Assembly (NCBI GenBank): GCA_030039695.1
Contig: JASHVB010000190.1
Span: 1 to 18,332 of the forward strand
Direction: 5' to 3'
Length of the DNA: 18,332 nt
Origin: Acetobacteraceae bacterium
Lineage (GTDB): Bacteria > Pseudomonadota > Alphaproteobacteria > Acetobacterales > Acetobacteraceae
Positions 6,163 to 12,867 of the stretch are shown piece after piece. The first letter of the stretch is position 1; each line of letters begins with the position of its first letter. The notes beneath the pieces were generated by a model that did no database searches, was not told the origin of the DNA, and worked only from the letters and a program-made list of their open reading frames with translations. The translations under genes were made by a program, and so were the position numbers.

Positions 6163-7644
6163 TCATTGGTGCGCGGCAGCGTCGCGTGCGCCCGCAGTGG
6201 TTGCTGGCTGAAAGCCCTGAGTCACGAACTCCTGTGAGTTCGGCTGGCCCACCCACAAGCCCAGCCATTGAGCGCCAGTTTTCTTGTGCACCAGCACCGC
6301 AACCAGATCATTGGACTCCGGCTTGCCGTACGACACGGCTGACATCACCTGCTCGGGCGACGCGGCCACCTGGTCGCCAATCTGCATGATCACGTCGCCA
6401 ACCGCGAGGCCAACATCCGACGCCTGCGTATCCGGATCGACACGGTCGACCAACACGCCGTGAATGCCCCCCAAATCGAACCGTTTCCGATCTGCCTCGG
6501 TTATGGCGACTACGTGGAGCCCGACGCCGTAGGCCAATGCTGTCGTGATTTCCTCGGCGCTGGGAGTAACCTCGCTTTGGAGCGCCTTGAAATCCGGCCA
6601 AGGCTTGCCGTTAATCGATACGTCGTGCCGTTGACCGTGATGCCACACTGACAGCGTGAGCGGCGTCCCCGGATCGACGTCGACGATGGCGCGCTGAATG
6701 GCACGCGAATCCGGCAGGTCCTTGCCAGAAACGCCCGTCACGAGGTCGCCCGGCACGAGCGAGGCCCGTGCGGCCGGACTGTCGGGATCCACGCCGGTAA
6801 CAACCGCGCCGGCCGCCGTTGGCCGGTTGAACAGGACGGCTAGGCGCGCATCCAGATCCTGCAGATGGATGCCGATCCAGTTCGGCGAGGCACCGGGCTC
6901 GCGCAGCTTGCCGGCGATGAACTTCACGTCGTTCGACGGCAATGCGAAGCCGAGCCCAATCGAGCCGAGCGTTTTGCTGTTCGACATCAAGGCCGTGTTG
7001 ATGCCGACGACGTTGCCGTCGCAATCCAGCAGCGGCCCGCCGGAGTTGCCCGGATTGATCGAGGCATCGGTCTGGATGTAATCGTCGAATGGCGTGCGCA
7101 TCAGGTTACGGTTTACCGCACTGACGCTGCCAGTGCTGACTGACGTTCCAACCCCGATCGGGTTCCCCACCGCGATAACAGACTGGCCGATTTGGAGCTT
7201 GTCGCTATCGGCAAACGACAGGGTCGGCAGCGGTTTGTGAACATCGACTTTCAGCAAAGCAAGGTCAACCAGCGTCGCGGCCCCCAACAGATAGGCGGGA
7301 ACCTGCGTCTTGTCCTGAAAGGTCACCCGGACGACCGCGGCATCCTGGATGACGTGCTGATTAGTAACGATGATGCCGCTCGGGTCGACGATGATGCCGG
7401 TGCCGACGAAATATTGGATGCCGGAGGGCCGGCCATTCTCGTTTACGCCCCGAACGGCCAGTATTTTGACCACGGCCGGCAGCGCATGTGTGACGGCGCG
7501 CGGCACGTCGCAGCCCGCCGGGGCGGCGGCGTTTGCCGCGGGCATCCACCAAACGGTCACCGCGAGCAACGCAGCGACGACCAAAGCGGATTTTAGCCCT
7601 GCCGCATGGCGGATGGTGGGCGCCCGGAAGGAACCACAGAGCAT
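6163..7644 (-). CDS. HtrA/Deg-family periplasmic serine protease with two PDZ domains
   Basis: HtrA proteases degrade or refold damaged envelope proteins. The 493-residue product has an N-terminal signal sequence (LKSALVVAALLAVTVWWMPA, cleavage probably after ANA at about residue 39). The trypsin-like domain carries the triad His97 (TNQHVI), Asp127 (LVDLALLKV) and Ser201 in NPGNSGGP, with the oxyanion-loop Gly-Asn preceding. PDZ1 spans about residues 255-345 (NWIGIHLQDL; AGAVVTGVDPDSPAARASLV), and PDZ2 about 370-460 (GVLVDRVDPDTQASDVGL; GDVIMQIGDQ). The length is typical of DegP-type proteins. Two cysteines after the signal peptide, C45 and C208, could form a disulfide. ATG 7644 is favoured by GAGG six bases upstream; GTG 7656 is possible but has no good site. 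The gene seems to be transcribed alone and shows no sigma-E-like promoter that I can identify. Confidence 0.93.
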   Translation of the reverse strand: MLCGSFRAPTIRHAAGLKSALVVAALLAVTVWWMPAANAAAPAGCDVPRAVTHALPAVVKILAVRGVNENGRPSGIQYFVGTGIIVDPSGIIVTNQHVIQDAAVVRVTFQDKTQVPAYLLGAATLVDLALLKVDVHKPLPTLSFADSDKLQIGQSVIAVGNPIGVGTSVSTGSVSAVNRNLMRTPFDDYIQTDASINPGNSGGPLLDCDGNVVGINTALMSNSKTLGSIGLGFALPSNDVKFIAGKLREPGASPNWIGIHLQDLDARLAVLFNRPTAAGAVVTGVDPDSPAARASLVPGDLVTGVSGKDLPDSRAIQRAIVDVDPGTPLTLSVWHHGQRHDVSINGKPWPDFKALQSEVTPSAEEITTALAYGVGLHVVAITEADRKRFDLGGIHGVLVDRVDPDTQASDVGLAVGDVIMQIGDQVAASPEQVMSAVSYGKPESNDLVAVLVHKKTGAQWLGLWVGQPNSQEFVTQGFQPATTAGARDAAAHQ

Positions 7645-8253
7645 TTGACACCTCACGATGACACTTCAGAAGGGCCGCCACACGCGGCCGGACGGTATAT
7701 GGGGCGAGCGTCGCGCGCCGGTCTTGTCATTGATGATGGGCGACGCAACGATCGGCCACAGAAGATCCGGTGGCACTGACGGTCTGAATCCAGTATGTGC
7801 TGGCGGTTTGGTGCAGAATAGCCGTTGACCTCGTAGATCCGATGATGACCGGCGGTGAGCTTGGTCGTGCCGTCTCAACGATGGATCCAATCACTAGCCA
7901 CCTCGCCTTCGCCGTCCGACGCGCAAACCGTGTTCACGAACACCAACAGCAAGTTGCCGCGGCGCATCGCCTACGAAAGCCCTGGATGGTCAGAGAGGCC
8001 GTTCCAAGGCATGCGCTGCTGGATTTCGCGAAAAACTGCCTCGCTCATGTCGTCGTAGACCCTGTGGTTACTCGTCGTTCGACAGAGTGTGATGCGGGAC
8101 TTCTTCTGCCACGTCATCTCGAGGTCTGTCCAATATCACCACTCGTGGCGCTTCCGTATCGGACGATTGGGTCTGCGTCGTTAGGTCGTGGGTGTTGGGA
8201 CGAGCATGCTCGCTCACGGTGACGCATCCGCCTGCCACCCGGCTCGCCGGCAG
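7645..8253. other. Gene-poor stretch, no gene recognised
   Basis: About 600 bases upstream of the protease. A plus-strand frame of 141 codons (7797-8222) has no recognisable motif. On the minus strand around 7970-8050 a short protein-like piece MSEAVFREIQQRMPWNGLSD ends at a TAG, and another frame resumes with RRGNLLLVFVNTVCASDGEG. This looks like remains of an interrupted gene that I cannot identify. The protease promoter should fall near 7660-7760. Confidence 0.4.
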
Positions 8254-8514
8254 TCAAGCAGCGACACGCTCGTCGGCGGCGATGCGCTCGGTGGCTGCCA
8301 TGGCGTCGCCAGCCGCTGGCCGCACATGGATCGGCGTGAACGCGCCTTCCCGGATCAGGGCGACATCCCCCTCCCGCGCCAGGTCCGGGCCGGCAAGCAG
8401 GGTCCCCGCCCAGGCGGCGCGCCCGCGCAGACGAAGGCGGCTGCGGCTGTCATTGCCGGCACCCATCGGCTGCAGGAACCGTTCGAACGTCGCGCCGTCC
8501 GGCAGCGACGCAAG
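8254..8514 (-). pseudogene. Unidentified reading frame continuing in frame after the SDR stop codon
   Basis: Directly after the TAG of the SDR (8515-8517) the same frame stays open for 86 codons to a TGA at 8254-8256. It reads LASLPDGATFERFLQPMGAG, then LRLRGRAAWAGTLLAGPDLA and VALIREGAFTPIHVRPAAGD. Third positions are strongly G/C-rich and the composition is protein-like, so this was probably coding DNA. An internal ATG at 8466 has no ribosome site. SDRs normally end at the ...VDGGL(S)P-type tail just before the TAG, so this is not an SDR extension. It may be the tail of a lost gene. I do not recognise it. Confidence 0.35.
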
Positions 8515-9327
8515 CTAGAGGATAGGCGAGAGGCCACCGTCCACGCGCAGGTTGGTCCCGGTGATGTATCCGGCCAGCGGACTGGCGAGGAAGACGACCG
8601 CGTCAGCAATTTCATCGAGCCTGCCTACCCGGCCCACCGGGACCTGCGCGAACATCGCCAGCACGGCCCGCTCAACCTCTTCCCATGGTGCTTGGGGCCC
8701 GACCCCTTTCCCTGCTGCCACTTCCCGAAACCGCGATTCGAGCGTTGCGCTATGGACTGTGCCGGGGGAGACCGCGTTGACCGTCACCCCGTCAGCAGCC
8801 ACAGCCTTTGCCATCGAAGCGGTCATGGCGTTGATCGCTGCCTTGGCCGCCGAATAGTCCGGTGCGGATGGAGGCGTCATCGTCGCCGCGAGGCTGGAGA
8901 TGTTGATTATCCGCCCCCACTTGGCTTGCTGCATCTTGGGCAGAAGGCGATTGGCGACCCTAAACGCTGCAAGCACGTTGCGGTCAAACGAGGACATCCA
9001 CGTGTCCGGCCGTGCGGTTCCCCAAGTTTCCCTCGAGCCGGCTGAACCACCAGCGTTGTTGACCAGCACGGCAATAGGACCAACGAGCCTTTCCGCGTCA
9101 TTGACCAGTCGGGCCACCGCATCGTCGTCGGTGAGATCGCCAACGACGGCGTGAGCGCGGCCACCGTTAGCGATGATGTCGTTCGCGACTAGCTCGGTCT
9201 GCGCCTTGTTGCGACCGTGGACGACCACCACTGCCCCTTCCCGAGCGAGCGTCCGGCCGATGGCTTCTCCGATCCCCTTGCTGCTGCCGGTGACCAGCGC
9301 CGTCGTACCGTTCAATTGCAAATCCAC
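8515..9327 (-). CDS. Classical SDR family NAD(P)-dependent oxidoreductase
   Basis: The 270-residue product is a complete classical SDR. The Rossmann cofactor loop TGSSKGIG is at 13-20, NNAG at 90-93, the catalytic triad is Ser145, Tyr158 and Lys162 (INISS; YSAAKAA), and the C-terminal signature is YITGTNLRVDGGL. HGRN at 37-40 after the second strand, with an Arg, suggests NADP(H) preference (inference). Such FabG-like enzymes oxidise or reduce alcohol/keto groups; the substrate cannot be deduced. The start is GTG 9327 with only a weak upstream GGGGCTTAGG element. The gene is divergent from an HxlR-type regulator 50 bases away, an arrangement in which the regulator often controls the dehydrogenase. 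Confidence 0.93.
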   Translation of the reverse strand: MDLQLNGTTALVTGSSKGIGEAIGRTLAREGAVVVVHGRNKAQTELVANDIIANGGRAHAVVGDLTDDDAVARLVNDAERLVGPIAVLVNNAGGSAGSRETWGTARPDTWMSSFDRNVLAAFRVANRLLPKMQQAKWGRIINISSLAATMTPPSAPDYSAAKAAINAMTASMAKAVAADGVTVNAVSPGTVHSATLESRFREVAAGKGVGPQAPWEEVERAVLAMFAQVPVGRVGRLDEIADAVVFLASPLAGYITGTNLRVDGGLSPIL

Positions 9328-9328
9328 G

Positions 9329-9365
9329 CCTAAGCCCCATAGAATGATGCCGATACAGGCTTAGG
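9329..9365. promoter_or_regulatory. Candidate operator: inverted 7-bp half-sites between SDR and HxlR regulator
   Basis: CCTAAGC at 9329-9335 and its exact reverse complement GCTTAGG at 9359-9365 lie in the 50-base gap between the two divergent starts. The half-site centres are 30 bases apart, about three helical turns, which would suit a dimer or pair of dimers binding one face. The left half-site abuts the GTG start and overlaps the ribosome-binding region of the SDR; the right one is 12 bases before the regulator ATG. Binding by the adjacent HxlR protein is inference. Confidence 0.45.
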
Positions 9366-9377
9366 TCGATCGCAGCG

Positions 9378-9755
9378 ATGGACGAGACAAGTAGGCACCT
9401 AAAAGTGCCCATCGATGAACGAAGCGAATGTCTTGGGCCAGAGGGCTCGGTCGCACACGTCACCCGTGTAGCGCGGATGATCCAAGGCCGTTGGAAGCTG
9501 CCGATCCTTTTCCGCCTCTACGCCGATCCATCAATTCGCACCTCCCAACTTAGGAGGGATATTCCCGGCATCTCGCAAAAGATGCTCACGCAGCATCTTC
9601 GTGAACTTGAGGCCGATCGGCTCATCCAGCGAACCGATTTCGGCGAGAAACCCCTGCATGTTGAATACCAGCTATCAAAAGCAGGAATGCAGCTGCTTCC
9701 CGTGCTCCTCGCAGCGCGCAGCTTCTCGGTCGGCCACCCCCAGTTGGCAGAGTAG
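9378..9755 (+). CDS. HxlR-family winged-helix transcriptional regulator
   Basis: The 125-residue product fits the HxlR family (about 100-130 residues, winged helix, dimeric DNA binder). The conserved stretch runs from residue 28 (VTRVARMIQGRWKLPILFRL) through the recognition region (RTSQLRRDIPGISQKMLTQH, then LRELEADRLIQR) to the wing (VEYQLSKAGMQLLPVL). A single cysteine, C19, lies just before the first helix. Some relatives (YodB, HypR) sense quinones or oxidants through an N-terminal Cys, so redox sensing is possible but unproven. It is divergent from the SDR, which is its most likely target. No clear ribosome site precedes ATG 9378. Confidence 0.88.
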   Translation: MDETSRHLKVPIDERSECLGPEGSVAHVTRVARMIQGRWKLPILFRLYADPSIRTSQLRRDIPGISQKMLTQHLRELEADRLIQRTDFGEKPLHVEYQLSKAGMQLLPVLLAARSFSVGHPQLAE

Positions 9756-9857
9756 GCATGGCCGAGGCTGCTGCGACTGGCCCGGACCGACAATGCTTAT
9801 TAGCCCGAATCGAGGTCAGCGGAACGGCCAGCATGCAACAGATAACCAACGGCGAGG

Positions 9858-10310
9858 TCACCATCGACGCGGTGATCGAACGTGAGCGGCACTGGCGCCG
9901 GCCGCAATTGCCGATGCGCACACACAGCCCTTCGATGCGCCGGTCGAGCCGATAGTGCAGCGCCGGCGCCAGTATGCGCGCCTCCACCGCATCGAGTGCC
10001 AGGCGCCGGCCGAGTTCAGCAACCCAACGATCCATCGTGCCCTGGCATCCGGCCGACCGACCGGATGCGGCGCATTCCAGAGCCATGCCGAGCTTGGTCC
10101 GGTCGGTGACCGTGACGCCGCGACGGCGCGAGCGCTCGGAGTCATCATCCGGCACGGCACTCTCCAGCAGGCCAACGGCGGCCGCGTTCCCGGCGAGCCA
10201 TCCTGCCAACGACGAAGCTTCCGACATGCGGCGATCGATCGCGCAACGGAGGCGGTCGAGTTAGCCTCGCTAATCCCATCCGTCGCGGCGGTGTGCAGCA
10301 CCCGCTCCAC
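9858..10310 (-). pseudogene. Unidentified frameshifted reading frame
   Basis: Two minus-strand frames join near 10225. The upstream one reads ERVLHTAATDGISEANSTAS followed by VARSIA. One base later the other frame reads MSEASSLAGWLAGNAAAVGL, then TDRTKLGMALECAASGRSAG and MDRWVAELGRRLALDAVEAR, to about 9900. Both parts have protein-like composition and strong third-position G/C bias, while the opposite frames are Arg/Ser/Pro-rich. A single indel therefore seems to split one alpha-helical protein. I cannot assign a family. The flanks (9756-9857 and 10311-10529) hold nothing I can support, apart from an A-run at about 10430 that reads as a T tract on the minus strand. Confidence 0.35.
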
Positions 10311-10529
10311 GATCGCCCACTCAGCGTTCGCGGCCCCGAGCGCTGCTCAGCCACCGACGGCACTCATGATAGCGCCCAGCGTGCACAACCGCGCGCAAGC
10401 CGCAGATATAAGCGATGCCGCCGTTCTGCAAAAAAACTGTGGATGCGTACAGGCGCAGTGTCGGGCCCGGCGACTGCCAATGGGGATAGGGGCCGTGGGT
10501 CCGTCCTGGTGGTCCGACGCGAACGCTAC

Positions 10530-10562
10530 GCGTCATGGCCGGGGCCAACCCGACCATGACGC
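10530..10562. repeat. REP-like palindrome / possible terminator
   Basis: GCGTCATGG (10530-10538) pairs exactly with CCATGACGC (10554-10562). Inside it CGGG pairs with CCCG after one mismatch, leaving a loop of about five bases. The sequence resembles the CGTCATGGCCGGG...CCATGACG palindromes that recur between genes in Bradyrhizobium and other alphaproteobacteria (from memory). It sits 35 bases past the stop of the NIPSNAP gene and has no T tract, so it may act as an mRNA 3'-end stabiliser rather than an intrinsic terminator. Confidence 0.6.
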
Positions 10563-10577
10563 TTGGATTCTACGCTC

Positions 10578-10593
10578 CTCGGGATGACCCGAG
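10578..10593 (-). terminator. Short GC hairpin right after the NIPSNAP stop codon
   Basis: CTCGGG and CCCGAG are perfect 6-bp arms around the tetraloop ATGA. The hairpin begins four bases after the TAG of the NIPSNAP gene. No U-run follows, so it is a hairpin in terminator position rather than a canonical intrinsic terminator. Together with the palindrome 15 bases further on it probably marks the transcript end. Confidence 0.4.
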
Positions 10594-10596
10594 CAC

Positions 10597-11214
10597 CTAG
10601 CGGATCGGCGAGAATGATGACGGCATGACCAGCGCGTTCTCCTGCTTTACCACTACTCCGGGTGGATTGCGCGCGGGCCACTGACCCGTCGCAGCGGCTT
10701 CGGCGCGGACGCGGGCACGGTCGTTCAGGTCCTTGTAGGCCCAAATGTGCACCCACTTGTTGAGCGCGCCGAACTCCGAATACATACCGGCGACGAGCGG
10801 CGAGAACTTCTGCCGGCCTTCAATCTTCTCTGACCAGCGCTCGATCAACCCGGGGATGGAGCGGGGTGTCAGCGTGTACTGGCGGATTTCGAACAAGGGA
10901 CCGATCTGCCGCGGCTCGAGCGGTGGAGAGAAGGGCGCGGGGTGGAACACCTCGCTTTGCTGCGAGACGACGAACTCGCTGATTGGCGGCGGCCAGCCTT
11001 CCTCCTTTTGAGCGGCGGCACGGATGGCGGCGCGGTGCTCGAAACTGTCATAAGCCCAGACATGGATGATCTGGTTCAACTGACCGATTTCAGTGTGCCA
11101 GAACGCCGCGAGCTTTGAGTGCTTCTCGCGTGCCGGCAGCGAGGCGCCGAAGCGCTTCTCGACCTCAGCCAGCGTGCCGGGCTGCAGCGTGTAGGTACGC
11201 ATCTCGACGATCAT
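10597..11214 (-). CDS. NIPSNAP family protein, two tandem domains
   Basis: The 205-residue product consists of two NIPSNAP (dimeric alpha/beta barrel-like) domains. Domain 1 is at about residues 3-97 (VEMRTYTLQPGTLAEVEKRF; FWHTEIGQLNQIIHVWAYDS) and domain 2 at about 106-200 (FEIRQYTLTPRSIPGLIERW; YSEFGALNKWVHIWAYKDLN). The repeated pattern is R-x-Y-T-L ... E-x-G-x-L-N-x-x-x-H-[IV]-W-A-Y. Bacterial NIPSNAP proteins are cytoplasmic, of unclear function, and often accompany catabolic oxygenase genes. The start at ATG 11214 has GGAGGA close upstream. It follows the luciferase-like monooxygenase by 78 bases on the same strand, so co-transcription is likely. Confidence 0.92.
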   Translation of the reverse strand: MIVEMRTYTLQPGTLAEVEKRFGASLPAREKHSKLAAFWHTEIGQLNQIIHVWAYDSFEHRAAIRAAAQKEEGWPPPISEFVVSQQSEVFHPAPFSPPLEPRQIGPLFEIRQYTLTPRSIPGLIERWSEKIEGRQKFSPLVAGMYSEFGALNKWVHIWAYKDLNDRARVRAEAAATGQWPARNPPGVVVKQENALVMPSSFSPIR

Positions 11215-11292
11215 CGATGGTCCTCCCCTTCCTGTGTGGCGGGCGGATGCTAGGGCAATCGGCTACATCGGACAAAGGCCAGCCAGAGAGCG

Positions 11293-12375
11293 CTATGCTG
11301 CGCGCCCGAGTGAAGCATGTCGGTCGAGGACATGCCGGATGCGTGGCATCACCCCTTCGCCGAACGCACGCATGGAGCGCTCGACCATCTCGTACGGCAT
11401 CGCGCCAAGTTTGAAGATCAGCGCGAGGCCCATCAGATCGACCTGATCCGCGAGCCGGAGGATCGCGTTGGCCACGGTTTCAGGGCTGCCGAGAATCACC
11501 ATGTCGTTCGCAACGGTTTCGTCGAAGGACATCGCGTGCAGCATCGGCGCCTGTTTCCGCCAGAAATCGTAGCTATCGGGCAACCGGCCACCGTGCGAGA
11601 ATTGTGTATAGCGGTTCCACAGGTCCCAGTATTGCAGCAGCCAAGGATGCGCTTCGTCGCGGGCGCGGGCGTCGGTTTCGGCGATGTAGATCTCCCGCAT
11701 CAGATAAAGCCGCGGCGCGGGCGCTTGGCCATGCGCGGTCTGAACGTCGCGATACGACGCCGCATCCCGCTTTGCCTGGTCGATGAGCGAGTCGATCTGC
11801 GCGAACGGAATGTCGTGCTCAGCCGCCCAGCGCAGCGATTCTTCGCTCTGTGCGCTGACCAGGAACGGTGGATGCGGACGCTGCACCAGCGGTGGCGACA
11901 GCGGCCCGTTCTTCTGCGTCGTCCAGTATCGGCCGCGATGCTCGAAGATTTCGTCGGCCCAGACGCGGCAGATGATGTCGAACGCTTCCAGGAACATCTC
12001 GCGTGACGCCTGCTGGTCGATGCCGAATGCGGCAAACTCCGGCGGACGCAGGCCGCGGCCGAGCCCCATGTCGAAACGGCCGTTGGTGAGGTTGTCGAGC
12101 ATCGCGACTTCCTCCGCGACCAGCAGCGGGTGCCGGAACGGAAGGATGTTGACCATGCTGGCGAAGCGAATGCGGCTGGTGCGCTGCGCGGCCGCGGCAA
12201 TCAGCAGGTTGGGCGAGGGTACCGGGGCGGTCGGAATCAGGTGGTGCTCAAAGAACCAGATCTGATCGATGCCAATGCGTTCCGCAAGTTCCACTTCGTC
12301 AAGTTGACGGCGAAACATTTCCGCATGGGTCGAGTTCTCGCGCGGCGTGGTGGTGGACCAGATGGCGAGGCGCAT
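11293..12375 (-). CDS. LLM-class flavin-dependent monooxygenase (luciferase-like)
   Basis: The 360-residue product is a bacterial-luciferase-fold TIM-barrel enzyme that uses reduced flavin (FMN or F420) and usually oxygen. Family hallmarks are MRLAIWSTTT at the N-terminus, IWFFEHHLIP (39-48, the EHH motif of LuxA-type enzymes), FRHPLLVAEEVAMLDNLTNG (80-99) and FDMGLGRGLRPPEF just after. NDMVILGSPETVANAILRLA comes near the C-terminus, followed by a helical tail. The start is ATG 12375 because GGAGG lies eight bases upstream; an ATG 14 codons earlier lacks such a site. The flavin reductase partner that two-component members need is not seen nearby. The substrate is unknown; the dehydratase and NIPSNAP neighbours suggest a catabolic pathway. 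Confidence 0.93.
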   Translation of the reverse strand: MRLAIWSTTTPRENSTHAEMFRRQLDEVELAERIGIDQIWFFEHHLIPTAPVPSPNLLIAAAAQRTSRIRFASMVNILPFRHPLLVAEEVAMLDNLTNGRFDMGLGRGLRPPEFAAFGIDQQASREMFLEAFDIICRVWADEIFEHRGRYWTTQKNGPLSPPLVQRPHPPFLVSAQSEESLRWAAEHDIPFAQIDSLIDQAKRDAASYRDVQTAHGQAPAPRLYLMREIYIAETDARARDEAHPWLLQYWDLWNRYTQFSHGGRLPDSYDFWRKQAPMLHAMSFDETVANDMVILGSPETVANAILRLADQVDLMGLALIFKLGAMPYEMVERSMRAFGEGVMPRIRHVLDRHASLGRAA

Positions 12376-12561
12376 CGCCGCATCCTCCCGAGATTGGCAC
12401 GATAGCGGACCACACACGCATGGTCGTCCCCGCAGCAGAGTCGGTCAATCACCCGACCCAACTCCTGCCGCGGAGACGTCTAACCACGGTTCAGGCCCGA
12501 CCCGCGCCGGCTCCCAGCCTAACTCCGCCGGAACATCGCCCGGAGAACCCAGCCCGCAACC

Positions 12562-12771
12562 TCAGTAGTAGTGCCAGCGGTGATGCTCCTTGTCCCAACG
12601 CCGGTGATGGTAATGGTGATGGTTGTAGTAGTAATCCACAGGCGTAGCGCCGGTGGCTTGCGACGCCAAAAGTGGAATGGTTGCCAGGGGGACGCTGGCG
12701 GCGGAGCTGGCGGTTGCCAATGACAGGACAAGCGCGGTCGCAGTCATGGTGGTCAGAACGAATCGGGACAC
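12562..12771 (-). CDS. Small secreted His/Tyr-rich protein, possible metal binder
   Basis: This is a 69-residue protein starting at GTG 12771, which has AGGAG seven bases upstream; an ATG at 12789 would add six residues but lacks that site. The N-terminus (MSRFVLTTMTATALVLSLAT, then ASSAAS) is a clear signal peptide, cleaved near Ala-Ser-Ser-Ala. The mature peptide of about 45 residues ends in a tail of 24 residues beginning at VDYYYNHHHYHHRRW and finishing HHRWHYY, with eight His and six Tyr and no Cys. Such tails bind Ni, Cu, Zn or Co in other proteins; here it is inference. Similar short HY-rich periplasmic hypotheticals are known from alphaproteobacteria. It lies between the dehydratase (96 bases upstream) and the monooxygenase (186 bases downstream) on the same strand. 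Confidence 0.65.
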   Translation of the reverse strand: MSRFVLTTMTATALVLSLATASSAASVPLATIPLLASQATGATPVDYYYNHHHYHHRRWDKEHHRWHYY

Positions 12772-12867
12772 GAATCGACTCCTGCACATTGCACGCTGAA
12801 TCGGGGTCTAAGCGCCGCGTCCACCAGCGTCTACACAGCATTTTGTGATCGCGGGTCGGAGGAACGA

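Noticed and set aside
8188..9045. 285-codon open frame on the plus strand
   Set aside because: It is antisense to the SDR, Arg/Pro/His-rich, and has no motif; it is a by-product of G/C-rich third positions.
10425..10440. A-run read as a T tract of an intrinsic terminator on the minus strand
   Set aside because: No stable hairpin immediately precedes it on the minus strand, and it is over 150 bases past the nearest stop codon.
11317..12006. 229-codon open frame on the plus strand
   Set aside because: It is antisense to the luciferase-like monooxygenase, with random-looking composition.
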